Positions 1 to 15,538 are shown, counted from the stretch's first letter. The stretch is 64,000 nt of DNA from Sialis fuliginosa (GCA_961205875.1 OY540817.1:15597001-15661000), one strand, 5' to 3'. Translations and numbers: made by a program. The notes: a model not told the origin generated them from the sequence alone.

Positions 1-3000
1 TATTGGCCTCTGAACTCTTACAAGCTTAAAAATATCTATCATCTTATACTTTTCAAAATTTAATAATTATAATATATTTTATACAACTTGTAGGTATTTC
101 ATTTTTTTATTACGAAATGTTTCAAAAATAACTACAAAAATAAAAAACAGTAGTAATCCGTTTCCGGTTATCAAATTTTTAGTAAAGGGCGCTTTTTAGG
201 CTTACATAGATGTATAATAATTATAAAAAATATTTTGAAACACATTAAAAACACAAAATACAATTTACTGACTTTGATTTATTTTATTAAAAGAATAGCT
301 GAAATGTTTTAGTCCCTATTGATTTATTACATGTTTTATTCAGGTTTCAACAATTTCTCTTCCACTATTCTCTGAGATTTCAAACAAAAGAATCACAAGA
401 AGACATTAAAGTGTTTTCATATTTGAATTGAATTATTTATTTTTATAGATTTAAAGTTACTTATTTAAATGTATGTATATAGTATTCACTAATGAAAAAT
501 GTATGACATCTGATTCAAAAAAATTCTAGAGGCATTGGGATTTTTTTTAAAAGATGTTGGTTTTTTTAATAGAAGTTGAATCTTCTTTGTACAGATGTTT
601 ACTGTAATATATGATGAAACGTTCCTGAATTATATCCTGTCAAAACATTTCTAATTTGATCATTTATATTAGTATAATAAACAAAATCTTAACGACTGAA
701 CTATATGTATATTATTTATTATTTTAAAATAACTAAATCGAGTTAAAATTTAAAAACTATCACGGTTAATTCCATCAAGTCGATAAAATTGATTTTTTAC
801 AACTTAATTTTTGCAAGATTATAAGATACTTTCTGTCGATTTACTATTTTTTGCGCAGTAGTTCTTTATTTGTGAACGTAGAAAGACAAAAAAAATTTTA
901 AAAAAACATTTCTATTACCTGATTTCCAATCTATTATTTAAACTTGCTTGTAAAATATTGTGCCACCCTGGAGAGTCAAAACTTAACACAAATACTGATA
1001 AACTTACTTTCCAAATTTTATCAAAAATTGTATGGAAAACTGTCAAAGTAAAAGTAAAAGCTTATTATCAGCATCTATAGTGTAGATTATTTTCACAGGG
1101 CCTAAACCAAGAAATGAAAAATTAATACTGCAATACTAGCAAATAATACTGGTTCTCTAGGAGCTTGGGGAAAATTTATCTCAAGTAGTTTTTTATAGAT
1201 ACTCAATAAATGAATTATTTCTACTAAAAAAGTTGCGTCACCATTTTTATTTAATTTCAACCTTATTTTCGACTTTCTACAGGGTGTCTAACCCCTTAAC
1301 TCCGTCAAAATAACTGTCTCACACTGTATTTAAGTAAGGTTTTTGACTTTTAGCAGGATTCTAACAAGGAAGTAATTAACAACGAAGTGATAAGTGATTT
1401 TGGAATCACTGTACAGCAATAAATATAGTTCTTACATATTTTAATAATAGCACGTCTCTGGCGTGGAGTGTTAATGAGAATAGCTGAAGATTAGGACGTG
1501 GGGATGTTAAAATTCAATTTAACTTTGACACTAGACCTGATGCCAATTAAAGTCACTCTTTGCACGACCAGAAGCAATTTAAATTGTGTTATAATCAGCT
1601 CTCAGCCATGTCTAAAGCAGACTTTTTATTTTGTTTTCAAAACGTCAGTTCCATTTTTCTTTCCTTTTTCAATATGGAGTTTTCTCATTAAGCCCGGTTT
1701 TTCCCCGACATGTAATTCAATTAATATTCTCTCTATAAACATAATTTGATAAAGCAGGTACGTGAATTTTTACTTTGCATAATTAATATTTTTATGTTTG
1801 CCTTTCCCTTGATTTTTTACTTCCCACTCGTAAAGTATATAAGGAAGATATTGTGATTACATAACTCCACACAAATATTTTCTTTTACCAGATGTCTACT
1901 TTTTGATACCCAAAAACCGTATTTGGCTGTTTTCAAAATTATATCTGTATGTATCATAGACATAGAGCATGGACCACGCATCTGATTCGAAAACAAAGAC
2001 GTGTCAAAAGAAAGAGATGGAAACAGGTTTGGAATATACTTGTCCTTTTTTTAAACAGGACTGTAACTATTCATTCTTGGCTTCGAACATTAAAAATATT
2101 CATAGATAAACACATATAAAGAGGTTAAAGTACAAAAAATAATCAACGTTAGAAAAAATTTTATTAAAAAAAATGATTGTTAATTTCTAAATAATATAAG
2201 TTTCGTAGACCATAATAGAAACAACTTTCATCAAAATGTAAACAACACAGCATTGTCCATTTTTTTACAATTGCATCTTTTTCACCAATAATGCTTAACC
2301 ATTTTTGTTTTTCATGTTCTTTAAGAGGGAATCCCGTGACAACAGATTTATATTTAATTAATTACCGATAAGTATAATTTAATATTATTGAAAATATGAT
2401 TTACTTAACGATGAAAATATTTTTTAGGATGTTAATCCAACCGCCACTTACACACAAAACAAATATGAACCATTATAGTATATTTATTGTTTATATTATT
2501 TACTTTTCTAATAAAAAATTTATTGCACAAGAATCACAAGATGATATACAAAAATATATCGGACAGAAATACTACCCTGAACTGTAGTAAGCTACCAATC
2601 AGATTCTTAGAAAAAGAGATAGATATTTTCCAAACTACACTGCATCTCTCTCTCACTTTTTGAACAAATGTTACACCATTGTGTTAATACAGACTCTAGG
2701 GTATATATTGTATTGGTAAACGGATTTTAATACATTTTTTTTGTTAAATTTGACTCTATAATATCTAACATAGATCTAATTAGTTATGTTTCTGGTGAAA
2801 AAATGTCATTTTAACTTGAAATTAGAAAATATATATTTAGGGTTTTTTATCAATTTATTTGAACTTTGTGAATAGTAATAAGATTTTCAAATTGCTGTAC
2901 CTAATGCTACTATAACACTGATACAACAATTCTCATCATTATAATTACGATGGGTAAAGCAATCATCTCCCAATAAAATGATTATCTATTCACAAACGAT

Positions 3001-3370
3001 GGTGCGCGTTAATTACATCACACGTATAGTACCTCAATACACACGTAAACACACGTGAGTTTAAATTGGTTCTGCCTCGAGTACCAATAGCACACAACCT
3101 CCAGGGCTAACTTGTTCTGGAACTTAGTCGATATAGATACACACTTACTGTTTGATCAGAGTCGGGTCTAACTAATAGTTGCATTATATACTAAATACAA
3201 GCAACATGTTTAAACTTTAAGATGGTTATTAAAATAAACAAGAGGTCCAAGAGCCAACATGGTGAAATCTACAAAACTACAGAGAGAAATCAATATTTTT
3301 ACAAGTATACATATAACTGTCATCTATTTCCAATACTGGTCATGCCAATCACAAAAAGTTTTGGGTGAAA
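1..3370. other. AT-rich non-coding DNA, left edge
   Basis: No credible exon, RNA gene or complete mobile element seen. The short open frames here have AT-driven composition, no family resemblance and no splice context. Confidence 0.6.
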
Positions 3371-4238
3371 TGTGAAATTTTTAAAAGGGAAGCATATTTT
3401 GTCAATCCTCCCCCTCCTATTAACAAAAAAGAACGTTATGAAACAGCTTAAGTTCAAGCTTTTACTGTTTTAAATAAATTCTTATATATTTATATAGTAA
3501 CTAAATAATTCTACGTCTTATTTTCTTGTATTTTAGTCGATATTTGTATGACGAGTTGAAGTTCACTGCAGGAAATTTCACTTACAAATTTAGAATTTTT
3601 GATTTCGTTAAAAGTATGTTTATTATATAGAAAATGACGTGAAAAGTTGAAATGTTCAAACCGCAGGTCTGTATCTCAAACCGTTCTCGAGATATATCCT
3701 CTCAAAGTTTCAATTTTTTTTTAAATTTTGAAGAAAAATGGCCCTAACTTTTTAACGGATGGTCGGAATTGATTTTAGTTGACGGATTTGAAATCAGTGT
3801 GTCAAAATCTATCTAATGACATGTATAATACCTTAAAACTCGAAAAAAAAAAATTCGCGAAAAATCCAAAATATTCAAAGGGGTATACCTTAAAAAAATG
3901 TCGATTTTTGACGAAATTTTTTTTGTCGAATTTTAAAGTATTATACACGTCATTATATAGATTTTGACACGCTGATTTCAAATCCGTTAACTAAAATCAA
4001 TTCCGACCACGCGTTCAAAAGTTATAGCCTTTTTTCTCAAAAAATTTGAAAAAACTAAAACTTTGAGAGGCTATATCTCGAGAACGGTTTGAGATACAGA
4101 CCTGCGGTTTGAACATTTCAACTTTTCACGTCATTTTCTATGCAATAAACGTACTTTTAACGAAATCAAAAATTCAAAAAAATTTAGTGAAATTTCCTGC
4201 AGTGAACTTCAACTCATCATACAAATATCGACTAAAAT
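3371..4238 (-). mobile_element. Foldback-type repeat element, copy 1 (end-truncated)
   Basis: A long imperfect palindrome. The left arm contains aaaccgcaggtctgtatctc and tctcgagatat, and the right arm contains the reverse complements (gagatacagacctgcggttt at about 4090). The same unit occurs inverted at 37910-38860. Sequence shared with that copy starts near 3371, but the CAGTGGC terminus is missing, so this copy is broken. The small open frames across the palindrome centre are by-products of the repeat and not genes. Confidence 0.85.
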
Positions 4239-6227
4239 CACAAATAATATCCTCAATTGATATCCACAAACTCTATTGACATAAATAGTACAATTAGATA
4301 GATTACTCAACTATTGACATTAACATTTACAGTTTTTATAGGTTATAATTTTTTTATTTATGATATCATGTGGAACTGAATTTAAATTTAAATAGTGAAC
4401 ATTATCCTATCTGAAACATAGTCAATCAATATTTTTGTATTTAATTATTGTAAATAAACTACCTAAATTCTACCCTGTGTAAGATACCTAAAACACTACA
4501 AATGCTGTACAGCTTCCTCAATAGCAAGAATCCTACGTGGATGAAACTACAGATAAAGTAATAGTTCCTACTCTAGATATATTGCAGCAAGTTCTATGAG
4601 GATTACGTTTCTGTTAGAGTCTTGTTCCTCTTATTGCCAGATCTCGGTTTACGTCAAATGTCTGGAGATTATCTCTTTCAGGAATTATGTGATTATTTTT
4701 CAAAACTTTATTTTATCGATTTAAAGTTAAATTTGTATTTTATTGTTATATACAAATGTCAACAAAATATTATTAATATAATATAATTTATATAATATTG
4801 TTAACACAAATAACTGAGTAAAAATATCATCTTTGAGATGTCGTATCTCGAAAATATCGCTTTTATAACTGTATCTAAAAATCAAACTTTCTCAAAAATA
4901 TAAAATTTGGAAAGCTTTTATAGATATTTCAAATAACTAATTTTAATTTATGCAGTAGGTCCCTACATTATATTGTTAAATACTAAAGTACATTATAATT
5001 ATTTATTATCTGTCATGAAATATATTTTCAGAACTAAATTAATTAACAAAAAAAGATAAACCAAAGTAGTTCGAAATACCCTCCACCCCTCCCAAAGACA
5101 GTGAAATGTATCTTTGTCACACTACTCAAGGGGATGCTGTGAAAGATGTACAAAAGGTTGACAAATGAACCTGAACGTTCTACTACTCAAGTATTTTTAT
5201 AGCAGTATAAAGTTAATCAGAAAATTAAACTAAAAAGTTCTTAAACTTTATAAACCTAAACATCAATTTATGTTTTTGATTTCCAGCAAAATATAACAGA
5301 CTAAAAAACGCCAAATAAACATTTTTCTATATAGAAATCTTTTTTTTCGGGGACTTTAAATGTATATTCATCAAAATATCACTTTTTTATCACAACCAAT
5401 GATTCTTATAAAAGTAAAAACTACTAATATGTAAAACATTCAGAAACCAAAATGATCAACTATACAAAATATAACCTGATCTTATTGTTAGATATATACA
5501 TGTAGTTCTAAAAAAATGTATGAAATTCGACATCTATCCAGAGTGGCGGAATGGAACCTCGCCATAAGTAGAGAACTACATACCTGTAGGTATGGACAAT
5601 AATGATTATTCAAATGCAATGTAAAGCCATTGAAAAGCTTTCAAAATACCATATCAATGCGTAGCCATTAGTTTCAGAAGCATGCACAATGCACATACTA
5701 ACTACATTTAATTTGTGTACATATCTTCAGTTACCATGCATATATCTCAATTATTCCATATTGATAATAATATTGTATGTATCTGTACAATTTGTAATTA
5801 CACATTGCCGCTGTATGATTGTTACCTATATTTAATTTAAAACCTATTGACCGACATCACACAAAAGGGACGAATAAATATAACCATAGATGCTTAAACA
5901 TAGGCGTAACATAAAATTTTGTTTGGTTTTGGTCAAAATATATTGTACCATTTTATAAATTAAACTAGTAATCATCTCCAGTATAAAATTTACCAAAGAA
6001 ATTTGATTTTACCATAGCAGAATGTAAAAGCTGTTGAACAGTATCGCCGAATTTGATTGTTTACGATATTTTTTATCCATGCTATTAAATTTGACAACCA
6101 TTTGTTGCACATAATGCAATTTAAACATTTTATAAAAGATACCAGACTAACACATTTCTATATTTTGTTTATCTAGTTCTCGGTACATTACCAAAAAATT
6201 CGCTCCTTACTTTAATTTATATAATTA

Positions 6228-6290
6228 ATATTTTTTTGGTCGGATTTACTTAAAATATAAAATAAATACTCTACAATAAAAATAATGAAA
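6228..6290 (+). mobile_element. Short fragment of the Helitron-like family
   Basis: ggtcggatttacttaaaata and aaataaatactctacaat resemble the inner part of the elements at 35144 and 15085. It is a fragment only. Confidence 0.4.
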
Positions 6291-9200
6291 CATGTATTTC
6301 AGCATTTCCCACGTTAAAATTATTGTTTTATTGATAATATTTCGGTTGATGAAAGTTTGGTCTTTTGCTAAAAACAATTAATAAAGAAAGAAAATCAATA
6401 TAAAAATCGGAGGTTTTGGGAACTTTTGAAATTCTAATACTATTAATATTTTTATTTCGTATCAAACGTACATACGCGGTTAGAATCAATCTATTATTAA
6501 CTGCATTACTGCGTACGCCACTGCCTGCAAACACAAACCGTACGAATGCAACAACCGCTGCGTGTTACCTATAATTTCAATCGCCGGTGCAGTAAATCAC
6601 AAATAGCGTCGTGCGGTCATGTTAACGTCACGCAGTGTTACGTGGTTTTTGGCGACTGACAGCCAGATGCTGGTTTATACATCCATATAACGAATAACTA
6701 CATATCAATATATAACTGGATGTTGACTCTTTATTTACAGTTATACGTATTTGCTGTGAAATAAAACTTAATATAATTTAATCTTTTAGAAACCAAAACA
6801 ACTAAATGTTAACACTTGAATTCCGATTTCGAAGAATCCAGTTTCAAAGTAAAATGCTTTATTGTCAGCAAATAACAAAACCTACGTACTTTTTTTTTAA
6901 TTTTATCAATATATATTTTATCGACAGATATATATTCGTTTCAAATTACCAACGACCAAACCAGCGACAATTGTCTTTGTTTTTTGTTTTTTTGACATTT
7001 AAAAAAAGTTTTATTCTTGGAAATCAATTCTAATCTAAATAATTACCGATTGTTCTTGTAAAATTAGTCTCACAAAGGAATTGTTACCAGGAATAAAGGT
7101 GTTAATAATTCAGTCGAGAAAATTAATGTTTTATTTTTTATATTCAGTTCAATGAAAATTACAAAAATGTTTTCCAATTTGTTGAGAAAAATTGTGAATG
7201 TCACACGAGAGAAAACCGTCCAACTCTTCGATAAATGGCCCAAATTTTATAGAATGTAGTCGCATGCAGAAAAGATCGACCAGTTTTCATTCAAATTTGC
7301 TTATCACTTATCACATGTACCGAACAAAGACAGATATTTTGAAACTCATTTGCTAGATAAAGAAGTACTGTTCGTTTATAGTACTCATATATATTTGTGC
7401 GATTAAATTATTTTGTAATCTATTGACAATTTGTGGCAATAAATATTTGATATTCCGAATATTAATATTTTAATATGTTTAATTTGGTATAAACTTAATT
7501 AATGAAATGGACGTATATTTGTGTTTTTATTTAAAATGATGTAACTATATAAACTCCGCTCTAGAAAAAGATAACCGATGATGTTTGTCCGACTTCTGAA
7601 GTCCATAGTACATTGGGCATACTTGATTTTATCCTTGTCTGTGGAAAAATTATTTTTTTAAGAAATACATTGGTACTTTTTTGGTATTTTCATCTACAAG
7701 CATTCTTTAGCTATATCTTGTAAAAAGTTTCATTGGTAACAATTATTGGTGGAATGCTGTATAGTCGTTCCAATCCTAAAAAAATGTTTCTAAATATCGG
7801 TAAACGTTCTTATAAAAGTACAAAATTTAATAATACAATACAAAGTACTCTCAGATATTAATAATATTACGAAAAGAAACCAACCATTACCAATATTAAT
7901 TTTGATACCACCATACCCATTATTTCTAATCAGTTGTATGACCTGTACAGACATTATATATTGTTACTATATTCTTAGTTTCCTTGTCAAATACATATCT
8001 TCCCTGTCACACACATACACGCCCAATATACATGCATATATACACACATGTACATATACATACACACAATCACCTCTAGGACTGATGATATATCGAGGAC
8101 AAAAACCTTCCTACATTTTACATAACAATGGAAGTTTCGCAACGCCATCTAGTATTGGGTTCTAAATCATCGGGAACACTAGCGCCACGCAGACGGACGC
8201 GGTGTTTTGTAAAAACAGCGGCGACTAAAACAATGCCACGTATTATAAATTTATAACTGAAGTTGGAAAGAAATATCACAATGTTTGTGGCAAAAAAAAA
8301 ACACAATGGTCGTAAAAAAACACAGTGTCTGTCTACGTACAATACGTTGTTCCATTAGCAGAAATGAATTGTGCTATTTAAAACAGGTGTACTGTGTGCG
8401 TTAAAAAAAAACTTGTTATTAGCTGTACTTGCTAACTTGTAAAAAGTTCAGAGGTAAATTTGACCTTAATCTAGCAGATGTACTTCAATTACTCCTATTA
8501 TGTTTAAATATTTTAAATGTAGTGTAAGTTTGACTTTTATTCCGATGTTGATCTCAGTGTTTAGGGAATATCAATCTTGAAACTAAATAACTTTAAAATT
8601 TGACGATAACACCTTTAATTCTATATACTGACCACTACGAAATTCCTCATTAAATAAACTTCAGAAAAGGTCTAGTAACTTTTTTTTTGGTAGGACTTGT
8701 ACTTTTCGAGATAATCAAGGTTAATGGAGAAAAGGGGTTATTAAAATGTATTCCTCGTTGGAACTATTATTTTTTTACTTGATGAGCTATTACATAGGTA
8801 CAGTCAAAATTTCTCCCAACGACAGATTGGGTCTTTTCGCGGAAAAAAAGGATTTAAAAAAACATTAATGATTTCCATCGTTTAAGAAAGGGGTCTGTGG
8901 TCGGTCATAAACATTTTCAAGCTACATTGTTAGATTTTACTTACCAAGTTTATTTCTTAACACCAACCAAAATATCAATATACATATATATGTGATTTTA
9001 TTTTATGTATAAATAAATAATACCTCAACATGGCCTTCCTTGATTTGAATTACGAGCGGCGAGTGCAGACTCATTACTTTGCAACACAGATCGAAGACAG
9101 CACCATAAGTCTTGCGGTGGTGGCCGCCCGAACTAACCTATTCGCATAAAACATCCGAAACCGTAAAAACCCGCGGCAAAAACGTACTACGACGAAAGGG

Positions 9201-10248
9201 GGCGGGGCGACAGGGGTGCGGCGGTTTTTTTGCTCATTTCTTGACCAATGAACGAAAGAAAATTAATGAAAACTATGAACTTAAATTTGCACGCGTTTGG
9301 TATTATGGGAATAGTATTAGAGGTAATTTTTTACATGATTTTTTTGGGAATAGAAAAATTACGTGTTTTTTTCTTAATTTATTAAGTCTAAGTAACTTGA
9401 AATTTTTTTATTGTGTTTATTTGCTTTCAGAAAATGTACTTTATTATGCAGATATTGCAACCACAGATCTAGTTGTAAAAATAAAATAATGTAACCTTAG
9501 GGAACCAAACCATCCATTTATCTTGTCTACTTACATTGCATTCTTCCATAAGTACTAACACAGCTAGAAGCGAGGTAAGCAGAACTAGCATTTATCTGTA
9601 AACGGTTGGGATTTTGTTTTATTATCGTTTATTAATCTCTCCAAAAAAATTAACGACCAAAAAGACACTGAACTCAAAAAATATTCAAAGACTACAACGT
9701 ATGATGTCCAAAATTATACATCATACAGTCAAAAATGATTTAGTGACTTGCCAGTAGTTTTTTTGTGGTCCTATTTATCACTAGATAAAAAAAACGTAAC
9801 AGACGAAAGCTGTCAACTATCAAGTGCGACACATTTTCAATGTAGTTTTTAGGTTTCTAAACATTGTGCTTGAGTTTAAATCCCTTTACAGTCTGCAATT
9901 TTCAGCATCGTTAAAAGTAAACTTTAGAAAATCTAGCACATACATACATAAAAACTTAACTGGACAATTGTAAAAGCCAAACAAAACGGACTTTATTTAT
10001 CAACAGCATTAACAAAGTTTGTTCGTTAAACAAATTAAACAAACTACAATTTCTGTTGAAATTTGCTAATTGAAATCACCTCACTTTAAGAAAAAAACTA
10101 TAACTATGGTAACACGTAAATTAAATTTCTTATACGTGAAAGGTGTGTCATATCTTTATAATTTAACTACGATTCATATGGTAATCAATTTTACTATTGA
10201 TACTGTATTGTATTGTATATATGTATCTATAATATATAATATAATATA

Positions 10249-10272
10249 TAGGTTAGGTTAGGTTAGGTTAGG
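10249..10272 (+). repeat. Short interstitial (TTAGG)n tract
   Basis: taggttaggttaggttaggt, about four to five units of the ancestral insect telomere repeat, followed by taggat. It is a microsatellite in an internal position, not a telomere. Confidence 0.9.
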
Positions 10273-12189
10273 TATAGGATTAAAATTTAATAATGTATAT
10301 TAGAGATTAAAAATATGTAGATATTTAACTTGTACAGTTTTGTGAGAGTAGGTATTCATTCCTGTTTTAAGATTTGTGGAATAAAGGTTCATTTTTATGC
10401 AATAATGAGTGATTTTTAAAATAATACACTCTAATATATATACAGATACATACAAATATTTACTTTTCTGTTCATAGTGGAAAACTTGTAAATCTATTTT
10501 TAAGAAAATTGATTTTACTTTAATTTTATCATTTTATCATTTAAAAAGCGTTCTTCCAAATAATTTTAGAAATTACTCAGCGAGCCTTGAATTTTTGGTG
10601 TTTCCAAGTAAACCTAAGAAATAATAGAAAGAAAATAATAGTAAATTTTCAAGAGAAAATATACACACAAGTTTGACGTAATATGTACAAGAATGTTCTA
10701 TGATGTTACTATTGAGCAGATATACGAGTTTCCTCGTCTTCCGGTTTTTAATTAAAGTAAATACAAAAACAGCATTATAAAAAAAATAATCAAAATAGAT
10801 CAAACATGCATTTCCGTTAAAATCTCGTAACTGAATTTTTCATGATTACTATACTCCCGTATAACTGCGAGCAAGAAAGGAAATAATGTACACAAAACAC
10901 AAAACAAAAACTATGGAGAACAATACTTATTACAGCAGAACAAAGACAAAATTTAATATTCACCGACAGCGACAAAAATAACCCGACTAATAGATAAAAA
11001 AAAACAGGGGTTTTTACATACACATGTCCAACCCTAACTGTTATTTCCGGGGCTTGCCTAAGGAGCTATGTCGCCCCCACACTCACTCCCACCTTTAGCT
11101 CCTCAGACCATTAAAGTGAATATCATCACTCTTAGATTGTTGTGCTGTAAATTTGAAGCCGGTCTGAAATGGGTCGAGTCGTTTTTTTCCCTTCGTCTTC
11201 TTTCTTCCTCCCTTAGCTAATGTTTATGTTATACTCTAACAACAAAGTTCCACTTAATTTTAATTTTGTAGTAACCGGTGAAATAAAGACAGAATGACTT
11301 GAAATTTACTTTTTTCATGTTTGAATTTTTTTAATCAAATGCCTAAATATTCATAATGTTTATTAAACTTTTTGTGTTCAGGTTAATTATTGTGATTTAG
11401 AATAATTATGTTGACTCTTGTAGTTTTCTTTGGAATTGTTAATTTAGTTAATCACTGTGTAAGAACATTTTATTCCTACTAGAATCAATTGAATTTTTAC
11501 ATACCCATAGTGAATGTTGGGAAAAGAAGAACAGACAGTATTAAGTTTTAAGAATTCTTGATAATTAATAATTATATCATTTTCATTTTTTTCGTACTTT
11601 TCACTCTGTATAAAATCAATAAATATTCAATCTGTATAACGCATTGAAAAGTAGATATTTTAATCATTTTGAATGTATACGTTTCGATATCAAATAACTG
11701 TAAAAAAAATCAAAAATTAAAGCCCAAGAAAGTATTTTGAAGCTAAAACTTATCACTTTGAAACTGTATTGTTAAATTTTTAACCATATACACTTTTGCA
11801 CCCTAACAAAGACTACAAATTGCTTTGGATTTTTTAAATCCCATAATTTTATGGAAAATAAAAAAACTGCAAAAATCACTTAAAAGTATTTGTACTAATA
11901 TGTTATAGTTATTAAAATTATAGGAAATTTAATATTGCCTATATATTTTCTTTAGAAATATATTGGTCCCTGAATTATTTTGATTTTGTATATTTTTCTC
12001 AATATCTTCTTAATTTCTGTTACGGAGAAAGAGAGAAGATCAAAAAATCCGATACGTCTCTGTACAAAAGGATTAGTTTTATTTTACTTAAAAGAAAACT
12101 TTGAGAATCACTGCCATAAACGTTCTCCAAACATATAAGTAACTACATACATAACATACATTCACATATTGACTACGTAAGTTTGGGTA

Positions 12190-12390
12190 AGTTTTTCAGT
12201 CTCTTACCGGGTGTAAGTTTGCCGGTGCACGACTGGTAATCGTTTATTCGTGTTTGGAGCACTCACAACTCCGCCATGTTAGCGCGCGAGTTTCGAGTGC
12301 TGTATAAATATTGCGCGTGTAGAGGAGTAAATATCGATATGTGTCTATTTGTGTAACATTCTTCTAATCGGTGACAGTAATGTTGGATTG
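12190..12390 (+). promoter_or_regulatory. CpG-rich patch with a TATA-like box
   Basis: Contains gccatgttagcgcgcgag, then tataaata at 12303-12310, then gcgcgtgtagagg. CpG content is far above the neighbourhood. A 26-codon frame starting at the ATG near 12275 ends quickly and looks like chance. This is a candidate promoter or enhancer for the upstream part of the gene, but no matching transcript can be shown. Confidence 0.2.
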
Positions 12391-15084
12391 ATTACATTCA
12401 CTGAAATTAATGCACAGTTGTATATGTATGAAGAACGTATACTAGAAAATCGTGTTTTGATAAAATGAGCCCAGAAGGTTTTGCTTGTATATCAAATTTA
12501 AGCCAATAATATTACGCTATGATAGGTTTAAGTAACTAGTAGGTCAACAAAACAAATGTTTTTTTATTGTGCCCGCGGTTTTGCTCGCGTGGACTACGGA
12601 ATTATTGTTTAGGATTTTTGAAAAATATAGTTAAATTATTTGAGATCTTTTTTTTCTACACAATTCTTTACTTTATATTACTCAATATTTATCGTCACTG
12701 CTTATTCCTTATGTTACCTTATATAATAAAATATATACTCCCGGGAAAAAAATTTTGATTTGAAGTGATCAAATCAGATCTGCATTTTGTAAGTATAACA
12801 TCAAATAATAAAATTATAGGCAAATTAGCTATTAAACTTTTGTAGTAGAAAACATTTTAGTATTTTAGAGCATTTGAGGCCATAGAAGATATCTCTGCAA
12901 ACTTTAAAATGTTTGTATCACATTTTATTCTTTTGCGTCTATAATAAATGAAAAATCACTTTCTAATCAATTAAATTATGTAATGAATTTTACGTGAATA
13001 CCAAATAAAAAATTAATATAATACCTATCCACACAGATATAATAGTAAAATTCATTACTATGATCATTTACTAATTATTTTTTATGCTATACATTTCAAC
13101 TATGTTCCAACACTTCACGTTTGTAACTATATGAATATACTCTACAAAAGTACGTCATGTTAAATTTATTGTATCCATCCATCATGTGAAATACCACTTA
13201 ATAAAAAATTAACACCAACACAGGTAAACATACATGTACAAATATTGCACATATATAAATGGCATCAATTTTAAGCTGTTTCACAGCATTACTTGTTACA
13301 TGTATGTAAAAAGCAACAAACAAAACATGAAAAAAAACATATGTGTCATATCATAACAACACGTAACTCGATATGTTTACAAGAGAAAAAACTCAACATC
13401 CCTTTCTCTGTGTCTATCGTACGTAGTTGTTCTCTTTTTAGTCCTCCCAGTGGCAACTTTTTATAAGTCAAAAGAGGGCACTACCTAGTTACAATACACA
13501 GTCTTCTTAAATTACATATTATAAGTTACATACAAAAAAAACGAGTTTCTCCACAAAAATCAAACAGAAAAATAAATACTGAGCAATTTTTAAACCACTA
13601 AATATTTTTTTAATATCAAGTATAAGTCGTGCCTTGCGTAGAAGTTATAAACCAATTTAAAACAGTGCAATTATTAAATAACTAAATTTGCTAAACGAAG
13701 ATTTTTTTTAGCTTTCTTGAATTGTCAGCTTTCATTTGATACCCGGATTAAATTAAAAAAATTGGTAACAAAAAAGGAGCAGAAACATACAATTTTATTT
13801 TTATAATTCAGGTCTAATATTGGTCCATCATTTACTATAATTAAGCTGAGATAGATATATATAGTATTTATTCCATAAGTGTTCCTTTTTTAGGCTTTAT
13901 TTACATGACTTAAGAATGTCTAATCATTTTAATTTAGTTAATATTAAAATATTTCTCACAGTATAATATTCTTGAGCCGGCTCTGTCTTGCTCCCTCTTT
14001 CTGGGACTTATCATGTCGTATAAATATTAAATGAATACCTGTCTCTCCTAACAGGTAATTTCTGCTGTAATGTTACAACTCTAAGTTCCTTTGTATCTGA
14101 ATACTCTAAACTTAAGTTTCATCATCCTGTTTTCTTGATTACTTTTTCAATTTGCAGTATCAAATATTTAATCAATTCCTTGAAAAACAAATTAAAAATT
14201 GCTTTATTATATTTTAGAAACTTTCGCAGTCGATCTATTTAATCTTGTTAACTCTACAGAAGGTCGTAATCGCTTGTTGCAGTGGTGTTAAAACTTTTTA
14301 TGCTGCTCGAAACTTTCAATTGTTTTGTGTTTCTTTTGAGATTAGTTTGTGTCCTTATAGAATTCACTTTTTTCATCTTAAGAATATCAATTTTACTTTA
14401 TGTTTTGATCTACTACTATATTCTTTCTAAAAAAGAAAATATTGATCAATGAAATGCAATTTTATATTTTTATTATTTCTGGATATAACGTAAAATCTTG
14501 CCACAATAAAAAAGGTACCAATGAATATGGAAATAGTAAAATATAAACACATTGTATTTTAAACATTTTAAATCAATGTACTATCACTTTAATTACAACA
14601 GATACAAATAAATAATACATTTGTGTCCATACTTTTTAAAATTCTTTGTATATTTACGACTCTTGACCTTTCACGACGATCATTTTACTGAACAAAAGCT
14701 ACAACAAATTCCAAAATGTCGATAGCTATTCTGTTCGACTATGATTTTTATTAGAGTATTTGATATCGTCTATTGGATTGTAAATAAGTAATTGCTTTAT
14801 TGGTGCCATGTAGTTTATGATCACGTTTATTTTACACAAGATATTTATCCCTTTTTTATTTTATCTGTTCAATTACGTTTACGTTGATTCAAGTGGAAGA
14901 GAATTTATATGAATTTTGGATTTTAATTGAACGAATATAACAATGCAAGACGACAGGATTAAATTTCAGACTAAACAAGCAAAATGAAAATATTCTATAT
15001 TGTATTCTATAAATATATATTCTGTAATGTATGATTTTCATATATTATCAACACAAACAATAATTTTTTTAAGTTGGTGACACC

Positions 15085-15538
15085 CTCAGTATATTGAAAA
15101 CTATATTGCCCAAATTTTCCATTACAACTTAAGCAGCTATTCAGATAAACATATCGAAAACTCACCCCCTGGCTACTCCCTTACTATTATGTACAGTTAT
15201 GTTGATTAATATATCAAAATTTAAAAAATTTAACACAACCCTCTTCCCTCGCCATAAGAGTTGAATTTTCTAAAATGCTTTTTGTCTTGTAGAGTATGTA
15301 TGCCAAGTTTCATTCAAGTGAATACAGACAAAAAAAATTCTCGTTTCAAGTAAATCCGACCAAATATTTTTTCCCTTACAAACTTTTACATCCCCTTTTA
15401 CACCCGATAGGGTTGAATTCCGAAAAATATTTTCTTAGTGGGTGCTAAAAACATAAAATGAAGACATCCTCGAAATTACATGTTTCTAGGTCTAGGGGTT
15501 TCAACTCGGCGATGATGAATCAGTCAGGACATGTTATT
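15085..15538 (-). mobile_element. Helitron-like element, second copy (3' end missing)
   Basis: Read on the minus strand, this shares aataacatgtcctgactga, gaaacccctagacctagaaa and tgtttatctgaatagctg with the element at 35144-35757. The copy is diverged and stops before the CGAAGCCGCG-type terminus. Confidence 0.55.

Larger units (their letters stand above)
4239..15084. other. Non-coding DNA with scattered CpG-richer islands
   Basis: No exon could be supported. More complex patches lie at about 6530-6670 (tcgtgcggtcatgttaacgt), 9040-9240 (gggggcggggcgac), 11030-11215 and 12190-12390. A CA-rich stretch is at 8000-8070. These patches could be regulatory DNA of a large 5' intron or unrecognised repeat pieces. 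Confidence 0.5.

Noticed and set aside
3779-3967. Similar 62-codon frames here and at 38254-38442
   Set aside because: The similarity comes from the shared palindromic mobile element. The frames lie across its centre and are not a gene family.
9112-9489. 125-codon open frame in the upstream region
   Set aside because: It starts in a CpG-rich patch but soon becomes Phe/Leu/Asn-rich AT-driven sequence. No domain, no splice context and no start context of note.
10249-10272. Telomere or former chromosome end
   Set aside because: Only four to five TTAGG units inside ordinary DNA; a microsatellite is the simpler reading.
12275-12355. 26-codon frame beginning at an ATG in a CpG-rich patch, considered as a signal-peptide exon
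   Set aside because: The peptide is charged and lacks a hydrophobic core, and it ends at a stop with no donor in frame.
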